Shown in pieces: positions 17,395 to 25,831 of a DNA stretch of 64,000 nt. Source of the DNA: Paenibacillus polymyxa (lineage in GTDB: Bacteria > Bacillota > Bacilli > Paenibacillales > Paenibacillaceae). Where the stretch lies: assembly GCF_015710975.1 (NCBI RefSeq), contig NZ_CP049783.1, positions 4,073,501-4,137,500 on the forward strand. The letters are read 5' to 3'. The notes under the pieces are model-generated. The model searched no databases. It worked only from the letters and a program-made list of their open reading frames with translations, and had not been told where the DNA came from. Numbering within the stretch: the first letter of the stretch is position 1; each line of letters opens with the position of its first letter. The translations under genes and the position numbers were made by a program.

Positions 17395-18312
17395 ATGCCT
17401 GAAGGTCTGATCGTCAAGGCGCTTAGCGGATATTATTATGTCTCCAGCCTGGATCAGGATGGGCGTCCGGTATCCGGCGAAGCTACGGTACAATGCAGAG
17501 CACGTGGCCTTTTCAAGAAAAAAGAGATTACGCCCCTTGTTGGTGATCGGGTCCTTTACGAACTAACTGAAAACGGGGAAGGTACGGTCAAGGAGATTAG
17601 AAAGCGTACGACGGAGCTAATTCGCCCTCCAGTAGCTAATACCACGCTGGCCGTGCTGCTGTTTTCCCTGCGTGAGCCGGATTTAAACCTGCCTTTACTG
17701 GACAAATTTTTAGTCCATATTGAGCACGCTGGGCTGGATACGATTATCTGTCTGACCAAGCGCGATTTGTATGAAGGCAGCCCTTCAGAGGATGATAAGG
17801 TGCTGATGGTTCAGGAAATGTATCGGAAGATTGGTTACGAGGTGCTGGTAACCAGCGCCCGTACTGGAGAGGGTACGGCTGAGCTCAAGAAGCTGTTGGC
17901 CGGCCAAATCAGCGTGTTTTCCGGTCAGTCAGGTGTAGGGAAGTCCTCCATGCTTAATGCTTTGGAGCCTGGCTTAACGCTGGAGACGAGCGCCATAAGC
18001 AATAAGCTGGGACGAGGAAGACATACGACTCGCCATGTGGAGCTAATTCCTTTAGACAACGGCGGGTTTGTAGCAGATACACCGGGGTTTAGCCAACTGG
18101 ATTTTTTAAAGCTGGGTGTGGATGAGTTATCGCCTTGTTTTCGAGAATTCCAACAATATGCGGAAGGATGCAAATTTCGGGGTTGTACGCATATTCACGA
18201 ACCTGGCTGTAAAGTAAGAGAGGCCTTGGAAGAGGGACATATTTCACAGGGACGCTATGATAGCTATCTGCAGTTTTATCAGGAATTAAAAGAAAAAAAA
18301 CGGAGGTATTGA
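17395..18312 (+). CDS. rsgA: Small ribosomal subunit biogenesis GTPase RsgA
   Basis: Circularly permuted GTPase acting in late 30S maturation. The order is OB fold, G4 (TKRDL), then G1 (GQSGVGKSS, about 178) and G3 (DTPGF), ending in the zinc knuckle CKFRGCTHIHEPGC. The ATG at 17395 lies 11 bases after AAGGAGG and gives MPEGLIVKALSG. The TTG at 17365 precedes that ribosome site and is rejected. Confidence 0.95.
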   Translation: MPEGLIVKALSGYYYVSSLDQDGRPVSGEATVQCRARGLFKKKEITPLVGDRVLYELTENGEGTVKEIRKRTTELIRPPVANTTLAVLLFSLREPDLNLPLLDKFLVHIEHAGLDTIICLTKRDLYEGSPSEDDKVLMVQEMYRKIGYEVLVTSARTGEGTAELKKLLAGQISVFSGQSGVGKSSMLNALEPGLTLETSAISNKLGRGRHTTRHVELIPLDNGGFVADTPGFSQLDFLKLGVDELSPCFREFQQYAEGCKFRGCTHIHEPGCKVREALEEGHISQGRYDSYLQFYQELKEKKRRY

Positions 18313-18316
18313 GCAT

Positions 18317-18985
18317 ATGTTAAAAATAGCACCGTCGATTTTATCCGCTGATTTTGCTCGTTTGGGCAGTGAAGTCGCGGAAGTCCAAGCAGCGGGGGCA
18401 GACTGGATTCATGTGGATGTTATGGATGGTCATTTTGTATCCAATATTACACTGGGCCCCCCTATCGTTCAGGCTATTCGGCCGCATACAACTCTCCCAC
18501 TGGACGTTCATCTGATGATTGAGCAGCCTGAACGTTATATTAGTGATTTTGTAAAGGCAGGAGCTAATATCATCACGGTCCATGCGGAGGCCTGTGTTCA
18601 TTTGCATGGTGTCCTTCACATGATCAAGCAGCAAGGCGCTCTGGCGGGAGTGGCTCTCAATCCGGGGACATCACCATACGCGATCAAGGAAGTGCTACCG
18701 AATGTGGATATGATTCTTGTGATGACGGTTAACCCTGGTTTTGGGGGCCAGTCCTTCATTCCAGAGACGTTGAATAAAATCAGACAAATCCGTGCTTGGT
18801 TGAATGAATTGGGTCGTCCAGACGTACATATCGAAGTGGACGGAGGTATTGCGGAGGAGACGGCACCAGCCGTATTTGAAGCAGGTGCTGACGTATTAGT
18901 GGCAGGTAGTGCAGTATACGGCAGAGCAGACCGTGCAGCGGCTATTACTGCTATTCGGGATAGTGTCGCTCATTTGTCCAAGTGA
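18317..18985 (+). CDS. rpe: Ribulose-phosphate 3-epimerase
   Basis: Interconverts ribulose-5-P and xylulose-5-P. TIM barrel of 222 residues with the metal ligands in HVDVMDGHFV, DVHLMI and EVDGGI and the phosphate loop AGSAVYG. It begins 4 bases after rsgA, and its stop overlaps the next gene. Confidence 0.96.
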   Translation: MLKIAPSILSADFARLGSEVAEVQAAGADWIHVDVMDGHFVSNITLGPPIVQAIRPHTTLPLDVHLMIEQPERYISDFVKAGANIITVHAEACVHLHGVLHMIKQQGALAGVALNPGTSPYAIKEVLPNVDMILVMTVNPGFGGQSFIPETLNKIRQIRAWLNELGRPDVHIEVDGGIAEETAPAVFEAGADVLVAGSAVYGRADRAAAITAIRDSVAHLSK

Positions 18986-19233
18986 AGCTAACTGAAGCAC
19001 TGTGGATGACCTTAGCGAGTATGATGACCGGTTTGACACTCAGTTGTTTCTCGCTAGTGAAGACGCCTTGGAATGCTATACTTTCACTTTTGGCTGTTCT
19101 TATTGTCCTGTTTTATTTTCGTAAAAATGAAAGGCGTGGTTTGCGTATCGGTTTTGTGGTGAGCAGTGTGCTTTATTATATCCTGTTTATCTTTATACTC
19201 TCAGCATATCTCTATGTTCGTGGACTTGTCTGA
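18982..19233 (+). CDS. Small hydrophobic membrane protein, unknown function
   Basis: An 83-residue protein with a GTG start overlapping the rpe stop. Two to three membrane segments are visible (about 5-25, 32-47, 57-80) separated by a basic loop RKNERRGLR. It holds the place that thiN has in B. subtilis between rpe and spoVM but shows no thiamine pyrophosphokinase features. I do not recognise the family. Confidence 0.7.
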   Translation: MKLTEALWMTLASMMTGLTLSCFSLVKTPWNAILSLLAVLIVLFYFRKNERRGLRIGFVVSSVLYYILFIFILSAYLYVRGLV

Positions 19234-19265
19234 TGGTATAGCCTGGGATGGTTGTGCATAAATAT

Positions 19266-19301
19266 GGTTACATGAGCGGGATTCTCATGTAGCCTTTTTT
19301 T
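19266..19301 (+). terminator. Terminator ending the stp-prkC-rsgA-rpe operon
   Basis: An 11-bp stem GGTTACATGAG/CTCATGTAGCC (one G-U) with a 7-nt loop and seven T. Confidence 0.93.
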
Positions 19302-19375
19302 GTGGGGCAACAACCCTTGACAGGTTGCATAAACTACAGAGAACGGATGCAGGAGGATGATGGGGAGGGTGAGGC

Positions 19376-19456
19376 ATGAAGTTTTACACAATCAAGCTGC
19401 CAAAATTTCTGGGTGGATTCGTCAAAGCCATTTTGAATACATTCCAGAAGAACTGA
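19376..19456 (+). CDS. spoVM: Stage V sporulation protein M
   Basis: A 26-residue protein starting MKFYTIKLPKFLGG, nearly identical to B. subtilis SpoVM over its first 14 residues and of the same length. It forms an amphipathic helix that recognises the convex forespore membrane and anchors the SpoIVA coat base. The ribosome site region GGGGAGGGTGAGGC directly precedes the ATG. It stands alone after a terminator, as expected for a mother-cell-specific gene. It is too short for ordinary gene callers. Confidence 0.96.
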   Translation: MKFYTIKLPKFLGGFVKAILNTFQKN

Positions 19457-19504
19457 AATCAAAGTAACGTTGACACAGGATGTAGGATGAAGGCGAAAGG
19501 TACA

Positions 19505-19595
19505 CAGGAGGCACGCTTCCCGGGCACAGCAGATTGATAGCTCGGCAATAAAAGACAGGAATGCGCGGGAAGTTGCCTGACATTTTGTCCTCCTG
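19505..19595. other. Candidate structured RNA between spoVM and rpmB
   Basis: Two nested pairings: CAGGAGG (19505-19511) with CCTCCTG (19589-19595), and GGCACGCTTCCCG (19510-19522) with CGGGAAGTTGCC (19566-19577), the latter with a small internal loop. No open frame fits. It could be the spoVM 3' region, a small RNA, or chance. Confidence 0.4.
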
Positions 19596-19622
19596 AATCA
19601 GTGGGATATTATTCGAATAATC

Positions 19623-19650
19623 AAAAAAGCACCCGTTTAAAACGAGGTGC
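19623..19650 (-). terminator. Terminator of rpmB
   Basis: Read on the minus strand: GCACC(T)CGTTT paired with AAACGGGTGC and then six T. Confidence 0.8.
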
Positions 19651-19679
19651 CTTTTGTTTATAACGATATTTTTTTACGA

Positions 19680-19868
19680 CTACACGCGAGTCACTTTACC
19701 GGCTTTCAATGCACGAGTGCTGACATAAACGCGTTTCGGTTTACCGTTAACGAGAATGCGAACTTTTTGTACGTTGACGCCCCAAGTACGGCGATTACGG
19801 TTGTTAGCGTGAGATACGTGGTTACCGCTGCCAGGCTTTTTGCCTGTTACAGAACATTTACGAGACAT
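19680..19868 (-). CDS. rpmB: Large ribosomal subunit protein bL28
   Basis: A 62-residue protein starting [16 protein letters not shown], normal for bL28. AGGAGG lies 8 bases before the ATG at 19868; the longer frame to 19898 would start upstream of that site. It is divergent from the fakA operon, as in B. subtilis. Confidence 0.96.
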   Translation of the reverse strand: MSRKCSVTGKKPGSGNHVSHANNRNRRTWGVNVQKVRILVNGKPKRVYVSTRALKAGKVTRV

Positions 19869-20366
19869 GATTCCACCTCCTATTCTGAAAATAACCAAAC
19901 TCCATATGGAATGGGTCGCTCTTCAGGCCGACTGGGTCAGCCGGACTTTATAAGTCACTAACCTGAACAAAACAATACTTAAATATAATATCATAGTCAA
20001 AAAAGCTCCGTCAACTGATTCAAAAACTTTATTTATTTCTCTTTCGCATTATAGTACAATATGGGATAGCTATTGTTGCGACTATTTTGTTTTTTAATGG
20101 AATGTGAATTCTTATTCCAGTCATGCCGGGCAGTTCAGAGGCGGGACCATAATCATCATTCCGGCCAATGATTTTTTGTTGGGCAGTTGACTGGTTTTTC
20201 ATATTATATGAGCTGTGGAAAGAAACCAGAGGATGGTTACGGAAGCTTACGAAAGGGTGAGATTCGTATTCGTCGTCTGGCTTTAGTATAATTCAATTGA
20301 ACCTTGAACATGTGTTGTGAAGATGGATTGTAAAACAATTGTATTAAGCTAGGAAGGGGAATTCTC
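19869..20366. other. Intergenic region between rpmB and fakA
   Basis: 498 bases. Contains the rpmB ribosome site at the left end and one weak sigma-A-like promoter toward fakA (TTGGGC at 20179, 17-base spacer, TATTAT at 20202). The asp23-like gene yloU found here in B. subtilis is not present, even as a fragment that I can see. Confidence 0.5.
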
Positions 20367-22151
20367 TTGAGTAATCGTTCTTTGAATGGAACAGACTTTA
20401 CCGCGATGGTTTTAGCCGGGGCGGAACAATTACAGCAGCATGCGGAGCATGTCAATTCACTAAATGTATTCCCGGTGCCAGATGGTGATACGGGAACCAA
20501 TATGAATCTGACGATGAGCGCGGGCGTAACGGAATTGAAGAGGGGAGATTCTTCCTCCATCGGTGTCATGTCCGGCATCTTATCCAAAGGCTTGCTGATG
20601 GGGGCCCGCGGCAATTCAGGGGTTATCCTGTCTCAGTTGTTCCGTGGCTTCAGCCGTTACGCTGCCCCATACGAGGAATTGAATACCCTTCAGTTCGCAT
20701 CGGCATTGCAGAGCGGGGTGGATGCGGCCTACAAGGCGGTGGTTAAGCCGGTGGAGGGTACAATTCTTACCGTGGCGAAGGAAGCGGCCAGACATGCTGT
20801 GTTTTTCTCGCGCCGGACGAACGACATCACAGAACTGATGGAAGAAGTGCTTGCCAAAGCAAAGGAAACGCTTGCCATGACGCAGGACATGCTCCCTGTA
20901 CTGAAGCAAGTAGGGGTTGTAGACTCGGGTGGACAAGGACTTGTGTATATTTATGAAGGATTTATGCAGCATCTTGGAAGCGGATTGGTGACATCTCCAA
21001 CTTCAAAAGGCGATAGTGTACGCCCGGTTTTTGCTCCTTATGTATCGGAGAGACCTACAGCTGCGCCTGTGGCTCCTTCTCCAGATGCGCCGATTTCTGC
21101 GCAGGCGAAGCTCGAAACGGAGAATATTGAATTTTTGTATGATATGGAGTTTTTTATTAATCGACAATTGGGCGAAGCGCAAGGTACAAATTTTGATGAG
21201 GAAGCTTTCCGGAAAGCGTTGTCAGTAGATGGTGATTCGATTATCGTTATTTCGGATGATGATGTCATCAAGGTTCATGTGCATTCGAAGGCTCCAGGTG
21301 AAGTCTTGAATCTTGCGCTGCGTTACGGGGAAATTACACAGATTCGAATTTTGAATATGCGCGAGCAGCATCGTGATTTGCTGTCTGCAGGTATGGATGG
21401 TGCTCCTGAGCCTGAATGGTTTGCAGAAATACCAACAGAGCCTGCACGTGAGGAGGAGCCATCTGAGCCTCCAGCTCATGAGCTAGCACCTTTTGGCTTT
21501 ATAGCTGTGGCTTCTGGTGAAGGGATTGCTGATATTTTCAAAAGCTTGGGTGTTGATGTTGTCCTTTCGGGTGGTCAGACGATGAATCCGAGCACAGAAG
21601 ACTTCGTGAATGCGGCTCGCTCGATTGCGGCTCAACATATTTTTATTCTGCCGAATAATTCCAATATAATCTTGGCTGCTGAACAAGCGCGTGAATTGTT
21701 AGAGGTGGAACGTTTGGTGTCGGTGATTCCAAGCAAAACAATTCCTCAGGGCATTGCAGCAGCATTTGCTTACCAAGAGGAAGAAGCCTTTGAGGTAAAC
21801 CAAGATAATATGCGGGACGCAGTTACCCGTGTGAAGTCTGGACAAGTGACCTATGCGGTTCGGGATACGACACTTGATGATCTGCATATTACAGCGGGCC
21901 ACTACATTGGTATTCAGGATTCTAAGATCGTGGCGACTGAGGAGCAATTAATGGCAACATCCCGCCTTTTGCTGGCGAAAATGCTGGTGAATGGCGATGA
22001 AATTGTTACGATTCTTACAGGTTCGGACGCAAAACAAGAAGAGACAAATCAGCTTGTTGCGTGGCTTGAAGAAAATTATTCGGATGTTGAAGTGGAAGTT
22101 CATGAAGGTGGTCAGCCGATTTATCCTTATCTGTTCTCAGTGGAAACCTGA
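20367..22151 (+). CDS. fakA: Fatty acid kinase catalytic subunit FakA (DAK2 domain, YloV)
   Basis: A 594-residue protein. The N-terminal DhaL-type ATP domain has NVFPVPDGDTGTNM and GARGNSGVILSQ, the Mg-ADP site. The C-terminal region has the EDD/FakB-interacting fold. It phosphorylates fatty acids held by FakB for phospholipid synthesis. The TTG start is preceded by GGAAGGGGAA. The DegV-family gene follows 48 bases later. Confidence 0.93.
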   Translation: MSNRSLNGTDFTAMVLAGAEQLQQHAEHVNSLNVFPVPDGDTGTNMNLTMSAGVTELKRGDSSSIGVMSGILSKGLLMGARGNSGVILSQLFRGFSRYAAPYEELNTLQFASALQSGVDAAYKAVVKPVEGTILTVAKEAARHAVFFSRRTNDITELMEEVLAKAKETLAMTQDMLPVLKQVGVVDSGGQGLVYIYEGFMQHLGSGLVTSPTSKGDSVRPVFAPYVSERPTAAPVAPSPDAPISAQAKLETENIEFLYDMEFFINRQLGEAQGTNFDEEAFRKALSVDGDSIIVISDDDVIKVHVHSKAPGEVLNLALRYGEITQIRILNMREQHRDLLSAGMDGAPEPEWFAEIPTEPAREEEPSEPPAHELAPFGFIAVASGEGIADIFKSLGVDVVLSGGQTMNPSTEDFVNAARSIAAQHIFILPNNSNIILAAEQARELLEVERLVSVIPSKTIPQGIAAAFAYQEEEAFEVNQDNMRDAVTRVKSGQVTYAVRDTTLDDLHITAGHYIGIQDSKIVATEEQLMATSRLLLAKMLVNGDEIVTILTGSDAKQEETNQLVAWLEENYSDVEVEVHEGGQPIYPYLFSVET

Positions 22152-22199
22152 TGTGCTTTGGCACACCCATGGTAGTCCACTACAAAGGAGGTCTGACTG

Positions 22200-23066
22200 A
22201 TGAGAACTATCATTTTGACAGATAGCACGGCTGATATTCCACAGGAAATAGCAGATCGTCTCGGCATAGTCATTGTACCATTGACGGTGATGTTCGGCAG
22301 CACAGCTTACCTGGACGGTATTGAGATGTCAGCTGCACAGTTTTACAGCGAACTGGTACGGGCTGATGAACTGCCTACAACGTCACAGCCATCACCAGCC
22401 CGTTTTTTGGAGACGTACACGGAGCTGTTGGAGCAATACCCCGAGAGCCAGGTTATCTCTATCCATTTATCCTCCGGTGTGAGCGGAACGTACCAGTCCG
22501 CTCTGCTGGGTAAATCCATGTTGGAGAAGCATGAAGATAGAGTGACCGTTATGGATTCTAAGTCGGCCTCGTACGGATACGGTATGCTCGTGGTTTACGC
22601 CGCAGAGCTGGCAGCTGCCGGGCAATCCCCGGCTGAAATTATTCAGGGTGTGGAACGTCTTGGGGAACGTCGTTGTTTGTATTTCCTGGTGGATACACTG
22701 GAATACTTGCAAAAAGGCGGACGAATTGGCAAGGCAGCGGCTATGGTTGGTACGTTGCTTAACATTAAGCCAATTCTTTCGATTGACAAAGAAGGTATTA
22801 TTTATTCGGCTGATAAGGCGAGAGGGCATAAAAAAGCGACAGCACGAATTATTGAACTGCTGGAGCGGGATTTAAAAGGCCAAAAAATTAATATTGCTGT
22901 GGGTCATACGGCAGATCGCTCGGCGGCAGAAGCGTTTGTGGCTCAGCTGGCAGAGCATTTTGAACTGGGCGATCAAATATATACTGAACTTGGCGCTGTG
23001 ATCGGAACTCATGTGGGACCAGGAACGATTGGTATTTTTGCATGGCCGGCCGGAGATGAGAGGTAA
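22200..23066 (+). CDS. DegV family fatty-acid-binding protein (FakB)
   Basis: A 288-residue protein starting MRTIILTDSTADIP with the family motifs TSQPSP and HLSSGVSGTYQSA and the VGTLLNIKPIL loop. DegV proteins bind a fatty acid and present it to FakA. The adjacency to fakA supports a partner role. AAAGGAGG precedes the ATG. Confidence 0.92.
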   Translation: MRTIILTDSTADIPQEIADRLGIVIVPLTVMFGSTAYLDGIEMSAAQFYSELVRADELPTTSQPSPARFLETYTELLEQYPESQVISIHLSSGVSGTYQSALLGKSMLEKHEDRVTVMDSKSASYGYGMLVVYAAELAAAGQSPAEIIQGVERLGERRCLYFLVDTLEYLQKGGRIGKAAAMVGTLLNIKPILSIDKEGIIYSADKARGHKKATARIIELLERDLKGQKINIAVGHTADRSAAEAFVAQLAEHFELGDQIYTELGAVIGTHVGPGTIGIFAWPAGDER

Positions 23067-23067
23067 T

Positions 23068-25116
23068 ATGCTGCAATTGGATCAAATACCATTAAAACAA
23101 ATACACGGCGTGAGTGCTCTCAAAGAAGGAGAGCTTCACGCTTTTGGCATTTCTAACGTGCAAGATATGCTGGAATATTATCCGTTTCGGTATGAAGATT
23201 ACCGACTGCGATCGCTAAGCGAAGTGAAGGACGGAGATAAGATTACAGTACAGGCGAAAATTATGGGCATTCCGGTGCTTCAGCGTTACGGACGCAAATC
23301 AAGGTTAACTTGTAAATTGATGGCTGAGGATTGGATGTTTACTGCAACATGGTTTAATCGGCATTTTTTGAAGGATCAGCTAACATCAGGTCGTGAAATT
23401 GTGGTGACTGGTAAATGGGACCTCAAGCGGATGCAGATGACTGTTGCAGATTCTGAGTTTCCTGATAAAGGAGTAGCCCGTTCGGGGACACTTCAACCGG
23501 TGTACTCTATAGGCGGCAAGGTTACGCAAAGTTGGATGCGAAAAATAATGAACCAGACGCTCCAGCAGTTTGGTGAAATGATTCCCGAAATATTGCCTGA
23601 GTTGCTTGTACGCAAATATAGTATGATGCCGCGCAAGCAGGCTATTGCGGGTATACACCAGCCTCAGGACAATCGCGAGGGGCAAGAGGCTCGTCGGCGG
23701 ATGGTGTATGAGGAGCTATTTTTATTTCAACTGAAAATGCAGGCATTCCGGGCGTTAAATCGTGGTCGAGCGGACGGGGTGGTACATACGGTGGATAACG
23801 CCACGATTCGTGAATTTGTAAGAGCTTTGCCTTTTGAATTAACAGACGCACAGAAGAAGGTAGAGCTTGAAATACTGCACGATCTACGCTCACCTTATTG
23901 TATGAACCGTCTGCTTCAAGGGGATGTTGGGTCGGGGAAAACTGTGGTTGCCGCCATCGGTTTATTCGCAACAGTACGTTCCGGTTTTCAGGGAGCACTG
24001 ATGGTGCCAACCGAAATATTGGCCGAGCAGCATATGCGGTCGCTTCACAAGCTGTTTGAACCCTTTGGAATCAGCGTGGGGTTACTGACAGGAAGTACAA
24101 CTGGGAAGAAGCGTAAGGAGTTGCTTGCCGCTCTTCAAATGGGTCTGCTGGATATTGTGGTGGGCACGCATGCCCTTATTCAGGAGGATGTGTATTTCCG
24201 CCAGCTTGGACTAGTTGTAACGGATGAGCAGCACAGGTTCGGAGTCAACCAGCGTAGTGTACTGCGCCGCAAGGGCTACAACCCCGATGTGCTGACCATG
24301 ACCGCCACACCGATCCCGCGTACGCTGGCGATTACTGCTTTTGGTGATATGGATGTTTCTACAATATCAGAGCGGCCAAAGGGACGGATTCCAATTTCTA
24401 CGTATTGGGTGAAGCACGAACTGATGGATCGAGTGCTCGGTTTTATTTCTCGTGAGGTAGATCAGGGACGGCAGGCTTATCTAATCTGCCCGTTGATTGA
24501 AGAGTCAGAGAAGCTGGATGTACAGAATGCCATCGATCTGCATATCCAAATGCAGCAGGCTTTTCCACATTATCGCGTTGGGCTGTTGCACGGACGAATG
24601 ACTCCTGCAGAAAAGGAAGAAGTTATGCGTTCCTTCTATGCAAATGAGGTTCAGCTACTCGTTTCAACCACGGTTGTAGAGGTGGGGGTAGATGTGCCCA
24701 ATGCGACGCTAATGATTATTATGGATGCAGATCGCTTTGGATTGTCCCAGCTACATCAGTTACGTGGACGTGTTGGAAGGGGCGCACATGCCTCATACTG
24801 TGTACTGATCGCGGATCCTAAGTCGGAGGTTGGTCAAGAGCGGATGAAGGTAATGACCGATACGGACGATGGTTTTGAGGTTGCTAGACGCGATCTGGAT
24901 TTGAGAGGGCCGGGGGATTTCTTTGGCACCAAGCAGAGCGGGTTGCCCGAGTTTCGGTTAGCAGATATGGTAGCGGACTTTGAGGTGCTGGAAAAGGCAC
25001 GTGAGGATGCAACTGATCTAATCAAGGACTCCTCTTTTTGGACATCTCCGCAGTATGAAGCACTTCGCGGTTATTTGCAAAAAGAGCAGATTTTCCAAGG
25101 GGATCTTATCGACTGA
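23068..25116 (+). CDS. recG: ATP-dependent DNA helicase RecG
   Basis: A 682-residue helicase acting on branched DNA at forks and recombination intermediates. It has an N-terminal wedge domain, Walker A GDVGSGKTVVAA, the DEQH box, TATPIPRTLA, and QLRGRVGRG. The ATG at 23068 is one base after the degV stop and gives the family start MLQLDQIPLKQIHGV. Confidence 0.95.
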   Translation: MLQLDQIPLKQIHGVSALKEGELHAFGISNVQDMLEYYPFRYEDYRLRSLSEVKDGDKITVQAKIMGIPVLQRYGRKSRLTCKLMAEDWMFTATWFNRHFLKDQLTSGREIVVTGKWDLKRMQMTVADSEFPDKGVARSGTLQPVYSIGGKVTQSWMRKIMNQTLQQFGEMIPEILPELLVRKYSMMPRKQAIAGIHQPQDNREGQEARRRMVYEELFLFQLKMQAFRALNRGRADGVVHTVDNATIREFVRALPFELTDAQKKVELEILHDLRSPYCMNRLLQGDVGSGKTVVAAIGLFATVRSGFQGALMVPTEILAEQHMRSLHKLFEPFGISVGLLTGSTTGKKRKELLAALQMGLLDIVVGTHALIQEDVYFRQLGLVVTDEQHRFGVNQRSVLRRKGYNPDVLTMTATPIPRTLAITAFGDMDVSTISERPKGRIPISTYWVKHELMDRVLGFISREVDQGRQAYLICPLIEESEKLDVQNAIDLHIQMQQAFPHYRVGLLHGRMTPAEKEEVMRSFYANEVQLLVSTTVVEVGVDVPNATLMIIMDADRFGLSQLHQLRGRVGRGAHASYCVLIADPKSEVGQERMKVMTDTDDGFEVARRDLDLRGPGDFFGTKQSGLPEFRLADMVADFEVLEKAREDATDLIKDSSFWTSPQYEALRGYLQKEQIFQGDLID

Positions 25117-25227
25117 CCCACCATGAATGATGAGGATGTTCTAAACGTTTCTAACAGATAGGTACAATGGACAGGCTGACCGTCATATATTTGGGAATGA
25201 CCGAATGATATGGGAGGTGTGGCAACA

Positions 25228-25515
25228 TTGAGCTATCAGCAATATGGAATTAGTCCGCAATTGGTGGAGCGGATTAAGTTAAAAATGAAAAATCGTGCGC
25301 TCAAGGAGCGGGTTAAGCAGCAGATCGAGGGCGTGACCAAAGCAGATCTGCAAAACAAAGCTAAGGTGCGTCATCTTGTGAAGACCACTTCTGCTATTTT
25401 AAACGAGCGATTGACGGCTACACAGGAGGAGCAACTGACTGCCTTCGTATTGGCACAAAAAATTGATCCGTCTAATACGTTCCATCTGATCAAGCTATGG
25501 GGAATGTTCCGTTGA
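25228..25515 (+). CDS. Probable stage VI sporulation protein F-like protein
   Basis: A small basic 95-residue protein, LSYQQYGISPQLVERIKLKM, ending with FHLIKLWGMF. It resembles the SpoVIF (YjcC) group annotated in Paenibacillus, which B. subtilis needs for full spore coat assembly. The TTG at 25228 follows GGGAGGTG by 8 bases; the ATG at 25210 overlaps that site. The family assignment rests on recollection of the family pattern only. Confidence 0.55.
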   Translation: MSYQQYGISPQLVERIKLKMKNRALKERVKQQIEGVTKADLQNKAKVRHLVKTTSAILNERLTATQEEQLTAFVLAQKIDPSNTFHLIKLWGMFR

Positions 25516-25570
25516 TGCTGTTCGAACGGGTGCTTCAAAGCACTTTCCATGTTTTATGTGAAGCATAGAT

Positions 25571-25606
25571 AAAAAAAGGATTGCCTGATGTTAGGCGATC
25601 CTTTTT
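25571..25606. terminator. Bidirectional terminator
   Basis: AAAAAGGATTGCCT paired with AGGCGATCCTTTTT. It marks the right edge of the conserved core block. The next 225 bases hold no gene that I can recognise. Confidence 0.9.
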
Positions 25607-25831
25607 GGCTTTATTTAAGGCTTTTGTATTTCATTCCCCGGGCAATAGGCAGTAGTCTTTTAGTGTGAAATTCTATTCGTAATAACCACCAATCTTGATA
25701 GACCGTTCCATGGCCTGTACACCTGGACGTACCGTTGTTCGGTGCAGAGAACGCTCCCTAGCCCAGAAAATTGTAAAGGTTAGCACGGTGACTGCTCCAG
25801 TAAGCGCATCACGCGAAGGACCAGAATCCGG

